Shown here: piece after piece, positions 10,201 to 17,176 of the stretch
How the letters are laid out: every line of letters starts with the position of its first letter
Numbering within the stretch: the first letter of the stretch is position 1
Assembly: GCA_964605145.1 (NCBI GenBank)
Contig: CAZSBG010000003.1
Location: forward strand, 1 to 64,000
Source of the DNA: CAZSBG01 sp964605145
GTDB taxonomy: Bacteria; Zhuqueibacterota; Zhuqueibacteria; Thermofontimicrobiales; Thermofontimicrobiaceae
DNA length: 64,000 nt
Direction: 5' to 3'
The notes under the pieces: generated by a model
What the model was told of the DNA's origin: nothing
Databases searched by the model: none
Seen by the model: only the letters and a program-made list of their open reading frames with translations
Program-made: the position numbers and the translations under genes

Positions 10201-10595
10201 AAAACTGCAGCGATTGCCAGCACGATCAGGTTGAGGCATAAAAATACAAAGAGAATGCCCAGCGATTTACCAATGACATAGTCTCCATTTGTCATGGACC
10301 GCATATATACGACTTCGGTGGTGTCCAGTTTTTTATCGCGCTTCAGGAAATCGGAGGCTAAAAACACACCAATAATCGCCTGAACCACATTCAATAAAAG
10401 AATGTTCATGTATGGCAGGGATGAGGAGATTCCACGAAAAAGCCAGGGCGTATTGCCGACTTTCGTGAAAAATGGTATGTTCAAAAAGGTCAATATTGCA
10501 ATGGACAATAGCGCGAAAATTCTGAAAAACCAACTTCGCAAAAGAGTTTTGGTTTCGTATTTGGCGACTGTTAATATTTTATATAATGATAACAT
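7257..10595 (-). CDS. giant ABC-2 type permease with M1-peptidase-like exodomain and golvesin-like tail
   Basis: A 1112-residue protein paired with the ABC ATPase encoded just upstream. Residues 1-280 hold about six to seven transmembrane helices of the ABC-2 permease type, including a second block after LLIKRLPQS. A large extracytoplasmic part follows, resembling the M1 (gluzincin) aminopeptidase-like region of Bacteroidota ABC permease/peptidase fusions: a beta-rich part (residues about 300-520), then segments such as FYTFVNHFNSESWPIFNVSF. No HExxH zinc motif can be found, so peptidase activity is unlikely. The last 110 residues (SGSYDIYYYVSKM to LVYADAVKWI) match the golvesin/xanthan-lyase-type beta-sandwich. 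Substrate unknown. AAAGGTAA precedes the ATG. Confidence 0.8.
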   Translation of the reverse strand: MLSLYKILTVAKYETKTLLRSWFFRIFALLSIAILTFLNIPFFTKVGNTPWLFRGISSSLPYMNILLLNVVQAIIGVFLASDFLKRDKKLDTTEVVYMRSMTNGDYVIGKSLGILFVFLCLNLIVLAIAAVFNIFFTDSNMSLISYLLYPLIISLPTLVFIFGLSFMFMVIIRNQAITFIVLLGYIATTLFFLSKKLHYLFDYMAFNIPLMYSDFVGFGNLETILIHRGIYFCLGIGFIFATILLIKRLPQSKAMTRMSLIISVGFIVVGILLGGKYLSNISAGNNLRMAMHELNQKMADHPKLKPVQWDINLTHSGKTIEADASLAFMNETSNPIDEYIFSLNPGLTVDNITSNAQNTTFERDLHVIKVKPGAPLSRGEVDSLVITYHGKINEQACYLEIDDETRNENYRAWIYNIAKRFSFIEPDYVLLTPETNWYPISGLPYGAVYPQSSQKYFNNFTLNIKTNENLTPISQGKRVELNSGEYEFIPEVPLPQISLTIGKYEKKSIQVDSVDYSLYHLKGHDFFAPYFTEIGDTLAALIREMKQDYENQLGLEYLYNKLDIVEVPIQFYSYQRIWTTGQESIQPEIALLPEMGILMDRADFPRSVRWQDRRRDRSNQVITPQESQSQIFTGFVNSTLLGGFRGGRFGMGDLINAPVNYNLFPNFYTFVNHFNSESWPIFNVSFESFLYEQSTEQAPSFRRFFMGLTEEEKANLALTKQNLEEILNDPEKKDIVNDVLKLKGAYLFKLIQSKLDKEAFESFITDLLESNQFKDVKVARVIEELKKKFNYDLEPEFNRWYHSKDLPAYLFGSIESYKVLDKDRTRFQILFKVTNQEPVDGIIATTFRLGGRGRMFFGPRGMDQPEEKIYNIEGGQTIEVGVVLDEEPRMMEINTLISKNLPSMVSHRFDELELKENVLPFGGVRILDEPIQIVQPGEIVVDNEDPGFEVLSQPTQSFLKKLFNKKKAEEEEKYIGYNFWRPPSNWRLTTSSGFYGKYIQSAYYINDGDGDRKVAWKTDIEESGSYDIYYYVSKMEMRWGKRGRDRSQYGQFHFSISHDDGVDEALLDVDNAEAGWNFLGSFYISQGETRVELTDETKGRLVYADAVKWIKR

Positions 10596-10664
10596 TTTTA
10601 TTACCTTTCGAAATATTATTTAGCATATTGAAATGAGAAGGCATTCATTGAATTATTCGGGTTT

Positions 10665-11567
10665 TTAATGAAAATCGCCGTTCCACGATTGCCCCAATTC
10701 AAATTCCATGAAATAGACGTACGCGTGTTCCAGGTTCGGATCGATCTGTTTGCCGGGAAAATCTTCCAGTTTGTCTGCAACGACCTGCACCTCCCAGCCT
10801 GCTTCGGATGGAACCGTGGATATGACGGGAAACTTTTCTTTAATCGTATCCAATTCACTGTCGATGGCTTCGATCTGATAGACGTGCCCTTTTGCTTTTT
10901 CAACAAGTTTGTCAGGCGGTTCATTAAACACAAGCTCGCCGTTGTTCAGCAAGGCCATGTTGTTACATGTACTGGAAATATCGCCTACGATGTGCGTGGA
11001 AAGGATAATGATAATATCGCGCTGGCTCATTTCGGCTAAAAGATTGCGGAATCGAATTCGTTCCTCAGGATCGAGGCCGGTGGTAGGCTCATCGACCACA
11101 ACTATTTTGGGGTCGCCAATGAGCGCCTGGGCAATACCAAGCCTGCGCTTCATACCACCGGAAAGTTTATTGGCCTGACGGTCGCGGGCTTCATAGAGCC
11201 CTACTTTTTCGAGCATCTCATCGACAGCTTTCTTGCGGGCGCGCGATTCGTACAATCCGGCCAAACTGGCAACGTAATCGAGGAATTCCCATGTTTTCAA
11301 TTTTGTGAAAAAACGAAAGTCCTGTGGCAAATAGCCAAGCATGGCGCGTATCGCTCGCCTGTCTTTTTGCAAGTCAAAATTATCAATTTTGACGCTGCCG
11401 TGCGATGGTTTCATGAGTGTGACCAAAATTCGCATCAATGTTGTTTTACCGGCGCCATTGGGACCAAGCAGGCCGAACATGCCGCTTTCAATTTCAATAT
11501 TTACATTATTCAATGCTTTATTTCCGTTTTTGTAGATTTTGCTCAAAGATTCAATGGAAATTTTCAT
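10665..11567 (-). CDS. ABC transporter ATP-binding protein
   Basis: A 300-residue ATPase of the CcmA/NatA type that powers ABC-2 permeases. Visible motifs are Walker A GPNGAGKTT (about residues 34-42), Q-loop GYLPQDFRF, signature LSGGMKRRLGIAQAL, Walker B IVVVDEPTTGLD and the H-loop STHIV. A C-terminal extension of about 80 residues follows the nucleotide-binding domain, as in this subfamily. AAGGAATGAACC precedes the ATG. It is the first gene of a two-gene unit with the giant permease (69 bp gap). Confidence 0.93.
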   Translation of the reverse strand: MKISIESLSKIYKNGNKALNNVNIEIESGMFGLLGPNGAGKTTLMRILVTLMKPSHGSVKIDNFDLQKDRRAIRAMLGYLPQDFRFFTKLKTWEFLDYVASLAGLYESRARKKAVDEMLEKVGLYEARDRQANKLSGGMKRRLGIAQALIGDPKIVVVDEPTTGLDPEERIRFRNLLAEMSQRDIIIILSTHIVGDISSTCNNMALLNNGELVFNEPPDKLVEKAKGHVYQIEAIDSELDTIKEKFPVISTVPSEAGWEVQVVADKLEDFPGKQIDPNLEHAYVYFMEFELGQSWNGDFH

Positions 11568-12049
11568 GGTTCATTCCTTAAGTCTTGACATAAAGCGGTT
11601 ACATTTTAATATGAAAAAGGGTTTGATAATTTTTTTCATTCTTGTTTATTAAACACATCACTTTTGAAAAACATGCGGATAATATTAATTAAATTTATTC
11701 ATCCGTTTCTTTCGCTTTTTCTTTTAAAATAATGAGTTAAACAGTAAACGACGTTATCATTAAAAAGTTGCACCGGCGTAACAGGTTCCTGAAGTAATTT
11801 GCAAATAGTTATTGCATAACATTTTTGAATTGAAAATTTATTTTCTCAAAAAACATCTTAAATGATAGGAATTATTTATGTTTTAATCAAGAAAAATATT
11901 GATATTGAATTCAGTAACGTCCGGTTAGCTTTTTGTAGCACGTTTGGCTCTTGATTTTTTCTTATTTTTTTTCTTTGGCTGGAAATCACCACTTCTTCAC
12001 ACTCTGTCTTGTTAATAATTGTTTTTAACAAGAGGATTCCTCGGCTATT
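11568..12049. other. AT-rich intergenic stretch
   Basis: Nearly 480 bp of AT-rich DNA upstream of the ABC ATPase gene. I see no convincing gene, repeat or strong hairpin. It probably holds the promoter of the minus-strand ABC unit, which I cannot place with confidence. Confidence 0.4.
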
Positions 12050-12290
12050 CTATTCCGGCACCACCGTGAAACTCACAGAATCGCTCGCGAACGCGCTGAA
12101 AATTCCCAGGCCGTTTTCGATATTGGTCAATGGTTGATTCAAATCCCGCGAATCCTGAGTACGGGATTCATATAAATCAGCATATTCCTGATTCAAGCGA
12201 TAAGCCTTCACAACATGTTCACCATAATACGTTACACTAAACCTTACAAAGTAATGATTATTATTTGTCGGCGGCAAGAAATATCTGCGA
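12050..12290 (-). pseudogene. C-terminal remnant of a secreted beta-rich protein
   Basis: An open frame of about 80 codons reading RYFLPPTNNNHYFVRFSVTY, then a tail ending NIENGLGIFSAFASDSVSFT. There is a stop codon immediately upstream, no credible start and no Shine-Dalgarno site, so it looks like the 3' end of a lost gene. The NIENGLGIF tail recalls the end of DUF4249-type Bacteroidota lipoproteins; that match is from memory and uncertain. A transposon-like element lies 160 bp upstream. Confidence 0.35.
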
Positions 12291-12452
12291 TTTTGTATCT
12301 ATTGCAATTCATGTTTTTGGATTGCTGATTATTACATTTTCAGCAATGAAAGGAAGCGAAAAAACGGTGGCACCTGAACGAAAGTTAAAAGCTTGGACTA
12401 AATCTCAAAGGCCAGAATATAAAAATTGATAAAGCTGGGTACAGACTGACTT

Positions 12453-12633
12453 GTAACCGTTCACAGGAGAGAAAAACGCCTGACTAACTCCGTGCTTCAG
12501 CGCGGAGGTGCCAAAGTTCAGCAAGCCGGGCTTTAGCCCTTTAACTTTCGCACTTTGCTCGAAGATGCTGGGCTAAAGCCCGAAAGCCTTTTTATCGTTG
12601 GTTAGTCAATATGCATACTCTGTGATCGGTTAC
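12453..12633. mobile_element. GTAA-ended MITE, 181 bp (family G, copy 2)
   Basis: It shares both ends with the element at 82-226: GTAACCGTTCACAGG on the left, and CTGTGATCGGTTAC on the right. It carries an extra internal hairpin (GGGCTTTAGCCC and GGGCTAAAGCCC). It is bounded by a perfect 8-bp direct repeat ACTGACTT (12445-12452 and 12634-12641). GTAA termini plus an 8-bp duplication indicate IS66-type transposition. No coding capacity. Confidence 0.82.
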
Positions 12634-12768
12634 ACTGACTTCAACTTAATTTCAAGATAGGAACCACTCTCGCCGATAATTCACCATGAGAATTGAGATT
12701 CCGCGGCTCAGCCATGCCCGGTCAAAACAGGCTAAACATTAAAATGAATGTGCTGAGCTACGTATTCC

Positions 12769-13317
12769 TCAAAACTGATTGCGCGGAATCTTGTTTTCAA
12801 GGCGCTGTTGTCTGGGTGGACGTCCTCTTTCGAATTGCGGCGGTCGATCGTGCGGACGAAACAATTCGCCAAACAGTCTACGCAATTTTTCCTGCTGGCC
12901 TTCGCCGCACAGTTTTTTAAAATCATTGAAATGATCGAACGTAAGTCGCTCAACCTGTCGCTGCCGCTCTCCAATGGAGTCCAGGATTTTTTCAACCTTT
13001 TTTTCATCGATCCGGTCATAAAACAATTGATCCAGCAGTTCCTTTTTCAGCCCCAGAATTTCCCCATTCAGCATTCTCATGTGCTTCCTGTGCTGTAAAC
13101 GCATTTTTCGATATTCTCGCACCTGTTCATTATTCAATCCCAATTCATTCTTGATGAACATCACGGAGCGGGTGCGCTGCGCTGCAAGAGGTACGCCTTC
13201 TGGCTGAACCGGGGGACGAATTCTGTCGCTCCAGATAATTGCCAGCGTCGTCACATTGAAAAGGACCAGCAGCACAATGGTGAAAACTGTCAGCTTGTTT
13301 TTTGTAAAAATATCCAT
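12769..13317 (-). CDS. Spy/CpxP-like periplasmic protein (membrane-anchored)
   Basis: A 182-residue protein with one N-terminal transmembrane/signal segment (VFTIVLLVLFNVTTLAIIW, residues 11-29) followed by a highly charged all-helical domain. The pattern LGLNNEQVREYRKMRLQHRK, then a second helix pair ending around DHFNDFKKLCGEGQQEKL, is that of the Spy/CpxP/ZraP heavy-metal and envelope-stress family (here NNEQ in place of LTxxQ). The tail is rich in Pro and Arg. It is the third gene of a unit with an ECF sigma factor and a small membrane protein, which suggests envelope-stress sensing. Metal binding is not evident. Confidence 0.72.
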   Translation of the reverse strand: MDIFTKNKLTVFTIVLLVLFNVTTLAIIWSDRIRPPVQPEGVPLAAQRTRSVMFIKNELGLNNEQVREYRKMRLQHRKHMRMLNGEILGLKKELLDQLFYDRIDEKKVEKILDSIGERQRQVERLTFDHFNDFKKLCGEGQQEKLRRLFGELFRPHDRPPQFERGRPPRQQRLENKIPRNQF

Positions 13318-13326
13318 GTCTGCACC

Positions 13327-13653
13327 CTATTGAATGATAAATAAATCACTGTCACTTTCTTCCAGGCCGTATTCCTGAGCAAACTCGCTAAGTAAATCGC
13401 TGCGGTCCGCGGTCTGCGCGGAATTCCCACTCAGAAAATACACGGCGGTGAGAATGTTCAACGAAAGCAGCGCTCCCAGAAAAACAGGTTTCAGCGCCGC
13501 TGGAATCAGCGTCCGGCGTTTTGCTTCGTCCGCCTCATCCATTCGCGCCTGCACCCGTGTATAAAAATAGGGATTGCCCGGCATCCGTTCCGCACGCTCA
13601 AATTGCTCCAGCGTTTTTTCGATTTCCTGTTCGATTTTTTGTTTTCGGTTCAT
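13327..13653 (-). CDS. small single-pass membrane protein, possible anti-sigma factor
   Basis: A 108-residue protein. The ATG at 13653 is preferred because GAGGG lies six bases upstream; another ATG sits two codons earlier. Residues 1-60 are charged and helical and contain ERMPGNPYFYTRVQARM. One transmembrane helix follows (LKPVFLGALLSLNILTAVYF), then a short acidic tail ending LFIIQ. It sits between an ECF sigma gene and a Spy-like gene, where one expects an anti-sigma factor. There is no zinc-finger HxxxCxxC motif, so that role is inference from position and topology. Confidence 0.6.
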   Translation of the reverse strand: MNRKQKIEQEIEKTLEQFERAERMPGNPYFYTRVQARMDEADEAKRRTLIPAALKPVFLGALLSLNILTAVYFLSGNSAQTADRSDLLSEFAQEYGLEESDSDLFIIQ

Positions 13654-13721
13654 CTTCATCCCTCTTTGAAAAAGATGTGGTATTTGAATATTATTGCAAT
13701 GCTTAATCAGATTTGATTATC

Positions 13722-13818
13722 ACATCCCCCTAAATCCCTACACTGAAGGGCATCTTCGACCTTCAAAAAGGGAATTGCTGTCATCTATCCCCCTTTTAAT
13801 GGGGGCAAGGGGGGATGT
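13722..13818. repeat. inverted-repeat element with ACATCCCCC ends
   Basis: About 97 bp bounded by ACATCCCCC on the left (13722-13730) and GGGGGATGT on the right (13810-13818), with an inner pair around TATCCCCCTTTTAATGGGGG that folds into a strong hairpin. No target duplication is seen. It is probably a short dispersed repeat. It lies between the sigma factor gene and its downstream partner gene. Confidence 0.5.
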
Positions 13819-14057
13819 CAGAGCATTCCAAAGTTGATCCATTTTTCCTAATCTGAAATTACAAAACTCAATACCCAAATTACAAGCAAGTCTCAAAACC
13901 AAATTCCAAAAAATCAAACTCGGTCAGAGCGGTTTGGTACTGCGTTTTCGAATAGAGTTTGAAAACTGAAGTTTTGTATTTGGATATTATTTGAAATTTG
14001 CATTTTATTTTTTTGTAATTTTCTGCCAAAAGTTTTCAGATTTTTATTCTTCTGCTA
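13819..14057. other. AT-rich spacer with imperfect inverted pattern
   Basis: No gene. The two halves (CAAAACTCAATACCCAAATT and TTTTGTATTTGGATATTATT) are roughly complementary, so it is an AT-rich imperfect palindrome. It separates the ECF sigma gene from its presumed partner genes by nearly 400 bp when combined with the ACATCCCCC element. Confidence 0.35.
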
Positions 14058-14702
14058 CTAAATAATTTTATCATAATACTTGTACAGCCGTTTAAACAAA
14101 TTCTTCTTCCCGCGGTGAATCAGCGACTCCACCGAAGAAACCGACGTGCCCAAAATCTCCGCGATTTCTTTGTGGCTGAACCCTTCGAATTTATTCAGCG
14201 TGATGGCTGCGCGTTGGTTCTCCGGCAGCTTATTCAGCGCATTTTGAAGAATGGCCGCCCGCTCTTTGTCCTCCAATTCCTGCGACGGATTTTGGTCGTC
14301 CGGAATTTGCAGCTCATCGTCCTCCTCGATCGCGCCGAAGATGCGCTGAATCCTGGCCAATCGCTTCTTCCGATTTTTTTTCCGATACGCATCCAATGAC
14401 CGGGTCACGGCCACGCGATAAATCCACGATGATATTTTGGAATCCCCGCGGAAATCACCGACCGACCGAAACACCGTAATAAACACCTCCTGGGCCACGT
14501 CTTCGGCATCCTCGCGATTGTTGAGAAACCGGTAGCAGGTATTGAGCACTTTTTCCTGGTACGTATCCACCAGGTATTTGAATGCATCCTCCCCCCCGGA
14601 TTGCAATTTTTTCAGCAGTTCCAGCTCATCCATGGGCGTTGCCCAATCACGTTTCTGATTCCGGATTTCTGCGCTATGTATTACATTCGAAAAATCTGCC
14701 AT
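14058..14702 (-). CDS. ECF-type RNA polymerase sigma factor
   Basis: A 214-residue sigma-70 family protein of the extracytoplasmic-function group. Region 2 is clear: NREDAEDVAQEVFITVFRSV then SKISSWIYRVAVTRSLDAYR. Region 4 is the helix-turn-helix FSHKEIAEILGTSVSSVESL. An acidic linker rich in Asp and Glu joins them. It directs RNA polymerase to a stress regulon and is normally held by a membrane anti-sigma factor; the small membrane protein downstream is the candidate. Neither the first ATG nor the internal ATG near residue 23 (MDELELLKKL) has a good Shine-Dalgarno site, so the exact start is open. Confidence 0.93.
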   Translation of the reverse strand: MADFSNVIHSAEIRNQKRDWATPMDELELLKKLQSGGEDAFKYLVDTYQEKVLNTCYRFLNNREDAEDVAQEVFITVFRSVGDFRGDSKISSWIYRVAVTRSLDAYRKKNRKKRLARIQRIFGAIEEDDELQIPDDQNPSQELEDKERAAILQNALNKLPENQRAAITLNKFEGFSHKEIAEILGTSVSSVESLIHRGKKNLFKRLYKYYDKII

Positions 14703-14840
14703 GCATGTTTTTGATAATTTCTTTTTTTGGTCTGAATGAATTCATGCTTCGTACTTCTATTTGTTTTGACGAGAACCAAACAAAAACCTTGCGGTGGAAT
14801 ATTCTGAATTTTAGCTCCAACTGAGCGACTTAACACAACC

Positions 14841-14855
14841 CAGGACAACGCCCTG
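14841..14855. repeat. REP-like unit, left of the decayed RAYT gene
   Basis: CAGGACAACGCCCTG, which is the reverse complement of the unit at 15317-15331 apart from one position at the centre. The two copies bracket the decayed transposase, the arrangement known for REP-associated tyrosine transposases. Confidence 0.5.
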
Positions 14856-14880
14856 AGGACCCCGGAACTCAACAAACGTG

Positions 14881-15300
14881 CTAATCCCAAACATATCGCT
14901 CATCATATTCGATTTTGTATTTATTAAGGAGTTGCCTGTATTCGCCTTGAAATGAGGTTTTTGCATGATGCAATTTCTGGTTTAAAATATATCTTTTCAC
15001 CACATCAACATGCGTCCGACTGACCTAAAAAGTCCCGTATCCGTTTTGCCAATAGAATGATTTATACGGCTCACCCTTTGTTTTTATCCATTTTGACGAT
15101 TTCTTTTTTACATTTTCAACAACCTGGCTGATCGCAAATTTTCGGGATAGTAAAAATAAATTATGCACATGATTCGATACACCATTTATGATAATCGCCG
15201 GTGAATCGCTTTCACGAAATAGTGCCGCCATGTAGGGATACAACTCTTTTTCAATTTCAGGCTCGGTTTGTTGATGGTTGTTATGGTGATTTGTTTTTGT
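14881..15300 (-). pseudogene. decayed REP-associated tyrosine (Y1/IS200-like) transposase
   Basis: The frame reads YPYMAALFRESDSPAIIING, then VSNHVHNLFLLSRKF with the HUH-type histidine pair (H-V-H), KKKSSKWIKTKGEPYKSFYW and QNGYGTF. An in-frame TAG (15025-15027) follows where relatives have a serine codon. The same frame then continues VSRTHVDVVKRYILNQKLHH and KYKIEYDERYVWD to a natural stop at 14881. The first 30 or so residues expected upstream are missing, with a stop in frame. It is thus truncated at the 5' end and broken by one nonsense mutation. REP-like palindromes flank it. Family: TnpA-REP (RAYT). Confidence 0.85.
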
Positions 15301-15316
15301 TAATTACTATCTACCC

Positions 15317-15359
15317 AGGGCGTTGTCCTGAGCTATCGTATCTCGCCCCGTTGGGGCGT
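15317..15359. repeat. REP-like unit, right of the decayed RAYT gene
   Basis: CAGGGCGTTGTCCTG (15317-15331) followed by the tight hairpin CGCCCCGTTGGGGCG (15345-15359). The first part is inverted relative to the unit at 14841-14855. Confidence 0.55.
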
Positions 15360-15563
15360 TGGTTCGGATTAAAAAATATTTCTCATCATTGACAGTGTAG
15401 CTAAATTCGACAATTATTCATTTAACCTTTCAAATAATTTAATAAAAATTTTCGAAGAATCAACTATTTAATTGAAAAAGTATGTCGATGATTCACAAAA
15501 AAACCAGGCCTCATTTCGAAACCCGGTTTTCTTTATGTCAAATTATTCTGGATAAATCAAATT

Positions 15564-15653
15564 CTATCTCAATAAAATCATCCGCTTCGTCTCCGAAGCC
15601 GAGCCGCTTTGCAATGTATAAAAATACATTCCGCCGGGCAGATTCTTTGCCTG
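15564..15653 (-). pseudogene. remnant of a type IX secretion C-terminal sorting domain
   Basis: On the minus strand the frame reads QAKNLPGGMYFYTLQSGS then ASETKRMILLR and a stop. This is the classic end of a Por/type-IX sorting domain (consensus LPSGVYFYRLQ...KKMVLLK). The rest of the domain and its cargo protein are gone; an in-frame TGA lies just upstream. It shows that proteins with such tails existed in this lineage. Confidence 0.6.
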
Positions 15654-15697
15654 TCACTGCACCCTTGTTCTCTTTTTCATCAACCTTGAAATGAGCA

Positions 15698-15744
15698 ACA
15701 AAAAATGGAGCAAGTATTTCCATCCATCTTGCTCCATTTTTCAT
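15698..15744 (-). terminator. Rho-independent terminator of the Spy-like gene
   Basis: A perfect 11-bp stem, AATGGAGCAAG (15704-15714) with CTTGCTCCATT (15728-15738), followed on the minus strand by a run of T. It lies about 25 bp after the stop codon of the gene at 15766-16269. The A/T runs on both sides would let it work in both directions. Confidence 0.85.
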
Positions 15745-15765
15745 TGATTCAAACGTCATTCAGAG

Positions 15766-16269
15766 TTATTCTTCCAAATCCGGCATGGGCGCGCCCGGGC
15801 CTGGTCTTTCCGGGGCCATACGCATGGGCCGACCGGGTCGTCCTGCTTTTCCGCGAGGTCCCCATTTCATTCCTCGTGAGAGCGCTCGCAGGTCGAATTC
15901 CTTCTGTTGTTCCGGGGTCAGCATGTCGCGCACTGCCCGGCGATTCAGGGTTCGCTTGATTTGAATTTCCGTGCGAATTTTCTCTTTCTGTTCGATGAGG
16001 CTTTTCACTTTGGACGCGTTGAATTTTTCAGCGACCATTTCCTGCTTAATTTCATCATCGATGGCGCGGATTTTGGACGTGAGCGGCAGAATTTCTTTTT
16101 GCAGCGCCAACTGCATATCCTGCATTTTTGACTGCTGTTCATCGGTCAAATCGAGTTTGGCCATACGGCCGGGTCTGGCCTGCCTTTCTGCTTTCGGAGC
16201 CTGAGCAAATACCGAAACTGCCAAAACCAGAACGGCGATTAACGTCAGCATAAAAATTTTCTTTTTCAT
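15766..16269 (-). CDS. Spy/CpxP-family periplasmic chaperone-like protein
   Basis: A 167-residue secreted protein: signal peptide KKKIFMLTLIAVLVLAVSVF ending AQA, a basic Pro/Arg segment, then two LTxxQ-type repeats, DLTDEQQSKMQDMQLALQ (about residues 41-58) and MLTPEQQKEFDLR (about 115-128). These are the signature of the CpxP/Spy/ZraP family of envelope-stress chaperones and metal-binding sensors. The tail is rich in Pro, Gly and Arg (GKAGRPGRPMRMAPERPGPG). AAAGGAA precedes the ATG. It is a monocistronic unit ending at a clear terminator. Confidence 0.82.
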   Translation of the reverse strand: MKKKIFMLTLIAVLVLAVSVFAQAPKAERQARPGRMAKLDLTDEQQSKMQDMQLALQKEILPLTSKIRAIDDEIKQEMVAEKFNASKVKSLIEQKEKIRTEIQIKRTLNRRAVRDMLTPEQQKEFDLRALSRGMKWGPRGKAGRPGRPMRMAPERPGPGAPMPDLEE

Positions 16270-16545
16270 GATTTGTTCCTTTCGATAAAAAGTTAGTTGT
16301 TATAATTGTTCATTTCAAACACATCAACAAGCGACATTCTTTTTTGTTTCGAGTACTCTTTCGTTTATGTCGTCTTTCAATTATTTGGACGTCTCCCCGG
16401 AAAAAACCTTGCGGTATTTTTAAAAGAGAATGATTATTTTAACCGGGCAAATTTTTAAATTATGCGCTCGAAGGTTTCAGTTAATTCAAGGGTGTGAGCA
16501 GTTAAAAGGAAGTTCAATGCCGGACAATTTAATTTTATCACTGGC
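16270..16545. other. intergenic, nothing recognised
   Basis: AT-rich DNA between the Spy-like gene and the terminator of the DUF1761 gene. It must hold the promoter of the Spy-like gene, but no clear promoter or repeat can be identified. Confidence 0.3.
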
Positions 16546-16577
16546 AAAAAAAATCCCCACATTAAATTGTGAGGATT
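16546..16577 (-). terminator. Rho-independent terminator of the DUF1761 gene
   Basis: On the minus strand AATCCTCACA pairs with TGTGGGGATT (one G-T pair) and is followed by TTTTTTTT. It is 70 bp beyond the stop of the gene at 16648-17064. Confidence 0.8.
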
Positions 16578-16647
16578 GATAATATGATGAAATTTTGATA
16601 TGACAGCGAAAACCTGTCTTCAAGTTAAAATGGAAAGAGCATTTTTT

Positions 16648-17064
16648 TTACTTCCACAATGTAAGAATGACCGCCGCAATATTGAACGCCACAAAAGAAT
16701 AGCCCACATTGAGGAGTGTGAGTTTAAATGAGCGATCCTCGAACAGTACAAGGTTCAACGAGCCCATTCCGATAAATCCAACGCTCATGAGCGTGCCGAT
16801 GATCAGCGCATCCAGAATTGTGGACGCGTTGACAAATGCCAATATCAGCGCCAAAAATATGATAGACAGCGCCGCAGGGATAATGCTGAGCATCATGGAT
16901 TTATTGGCGTCTTCCTTACTGATGTCCTCTGCTTTTTTCCCGATCAATCTCAACCAGATATTCCCGAATAATAAAGGCGAATACCACAATGCGCCAATGA
17001 CCATGTTACTGATAATACTGACAAGAATGGCCCATAAATTTAAAAACGATACTTGAAGGGTCAT
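16648..17064 (-). CDS. DUF1761-type four-helix membrane protein
   Basis: A 138-residue integral membrane protein with four predicted helices. It begins NLWAILVSIISNMVIGALWY and contains SPLLFGNIWLRLIGKK, the typical first-helix and loop signature of DUF1761. The later helices carry GTLMSVGFIGMGSLNLVLFE and NVGYSFVAFNIAAVILTLW. No function is established for the family. It appears to be transcribed alone: AGGAGG before the ATG and a terminator 70 bp after the stop. Length is normal for the family. Confidence 0.8.
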   Translation of the reverse strand: MTLQVSFLNLWAILVSIISNMVIGALWYSPLLFGNIWLRLIGKKAEDISKEDANKSMMLSIIPAALSIIFLALILAFVNASTILDALIIGTLMSVGFIGMGSLNLVLFEDRSFKLTLLNVGYSFVAFNIAAVILTLWK

Positions 17065-17176
17065 TTTTTCCTCCTATTGATTTTAGAAAATTGTATAACC
17101 AAAAAGCTCCCTTCTCTCCGAGGGAGAATTGCCGCGGATGCGGGGGCGATTGTCAACACGATACTTGACCAAAAAC

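Noticed and set aside
14681..14890. Small minus-strand frame ahead of the sigma factor gene
   Set aside because: It runs through a REP-like unit, has no start signal and no similarity to a protein family.
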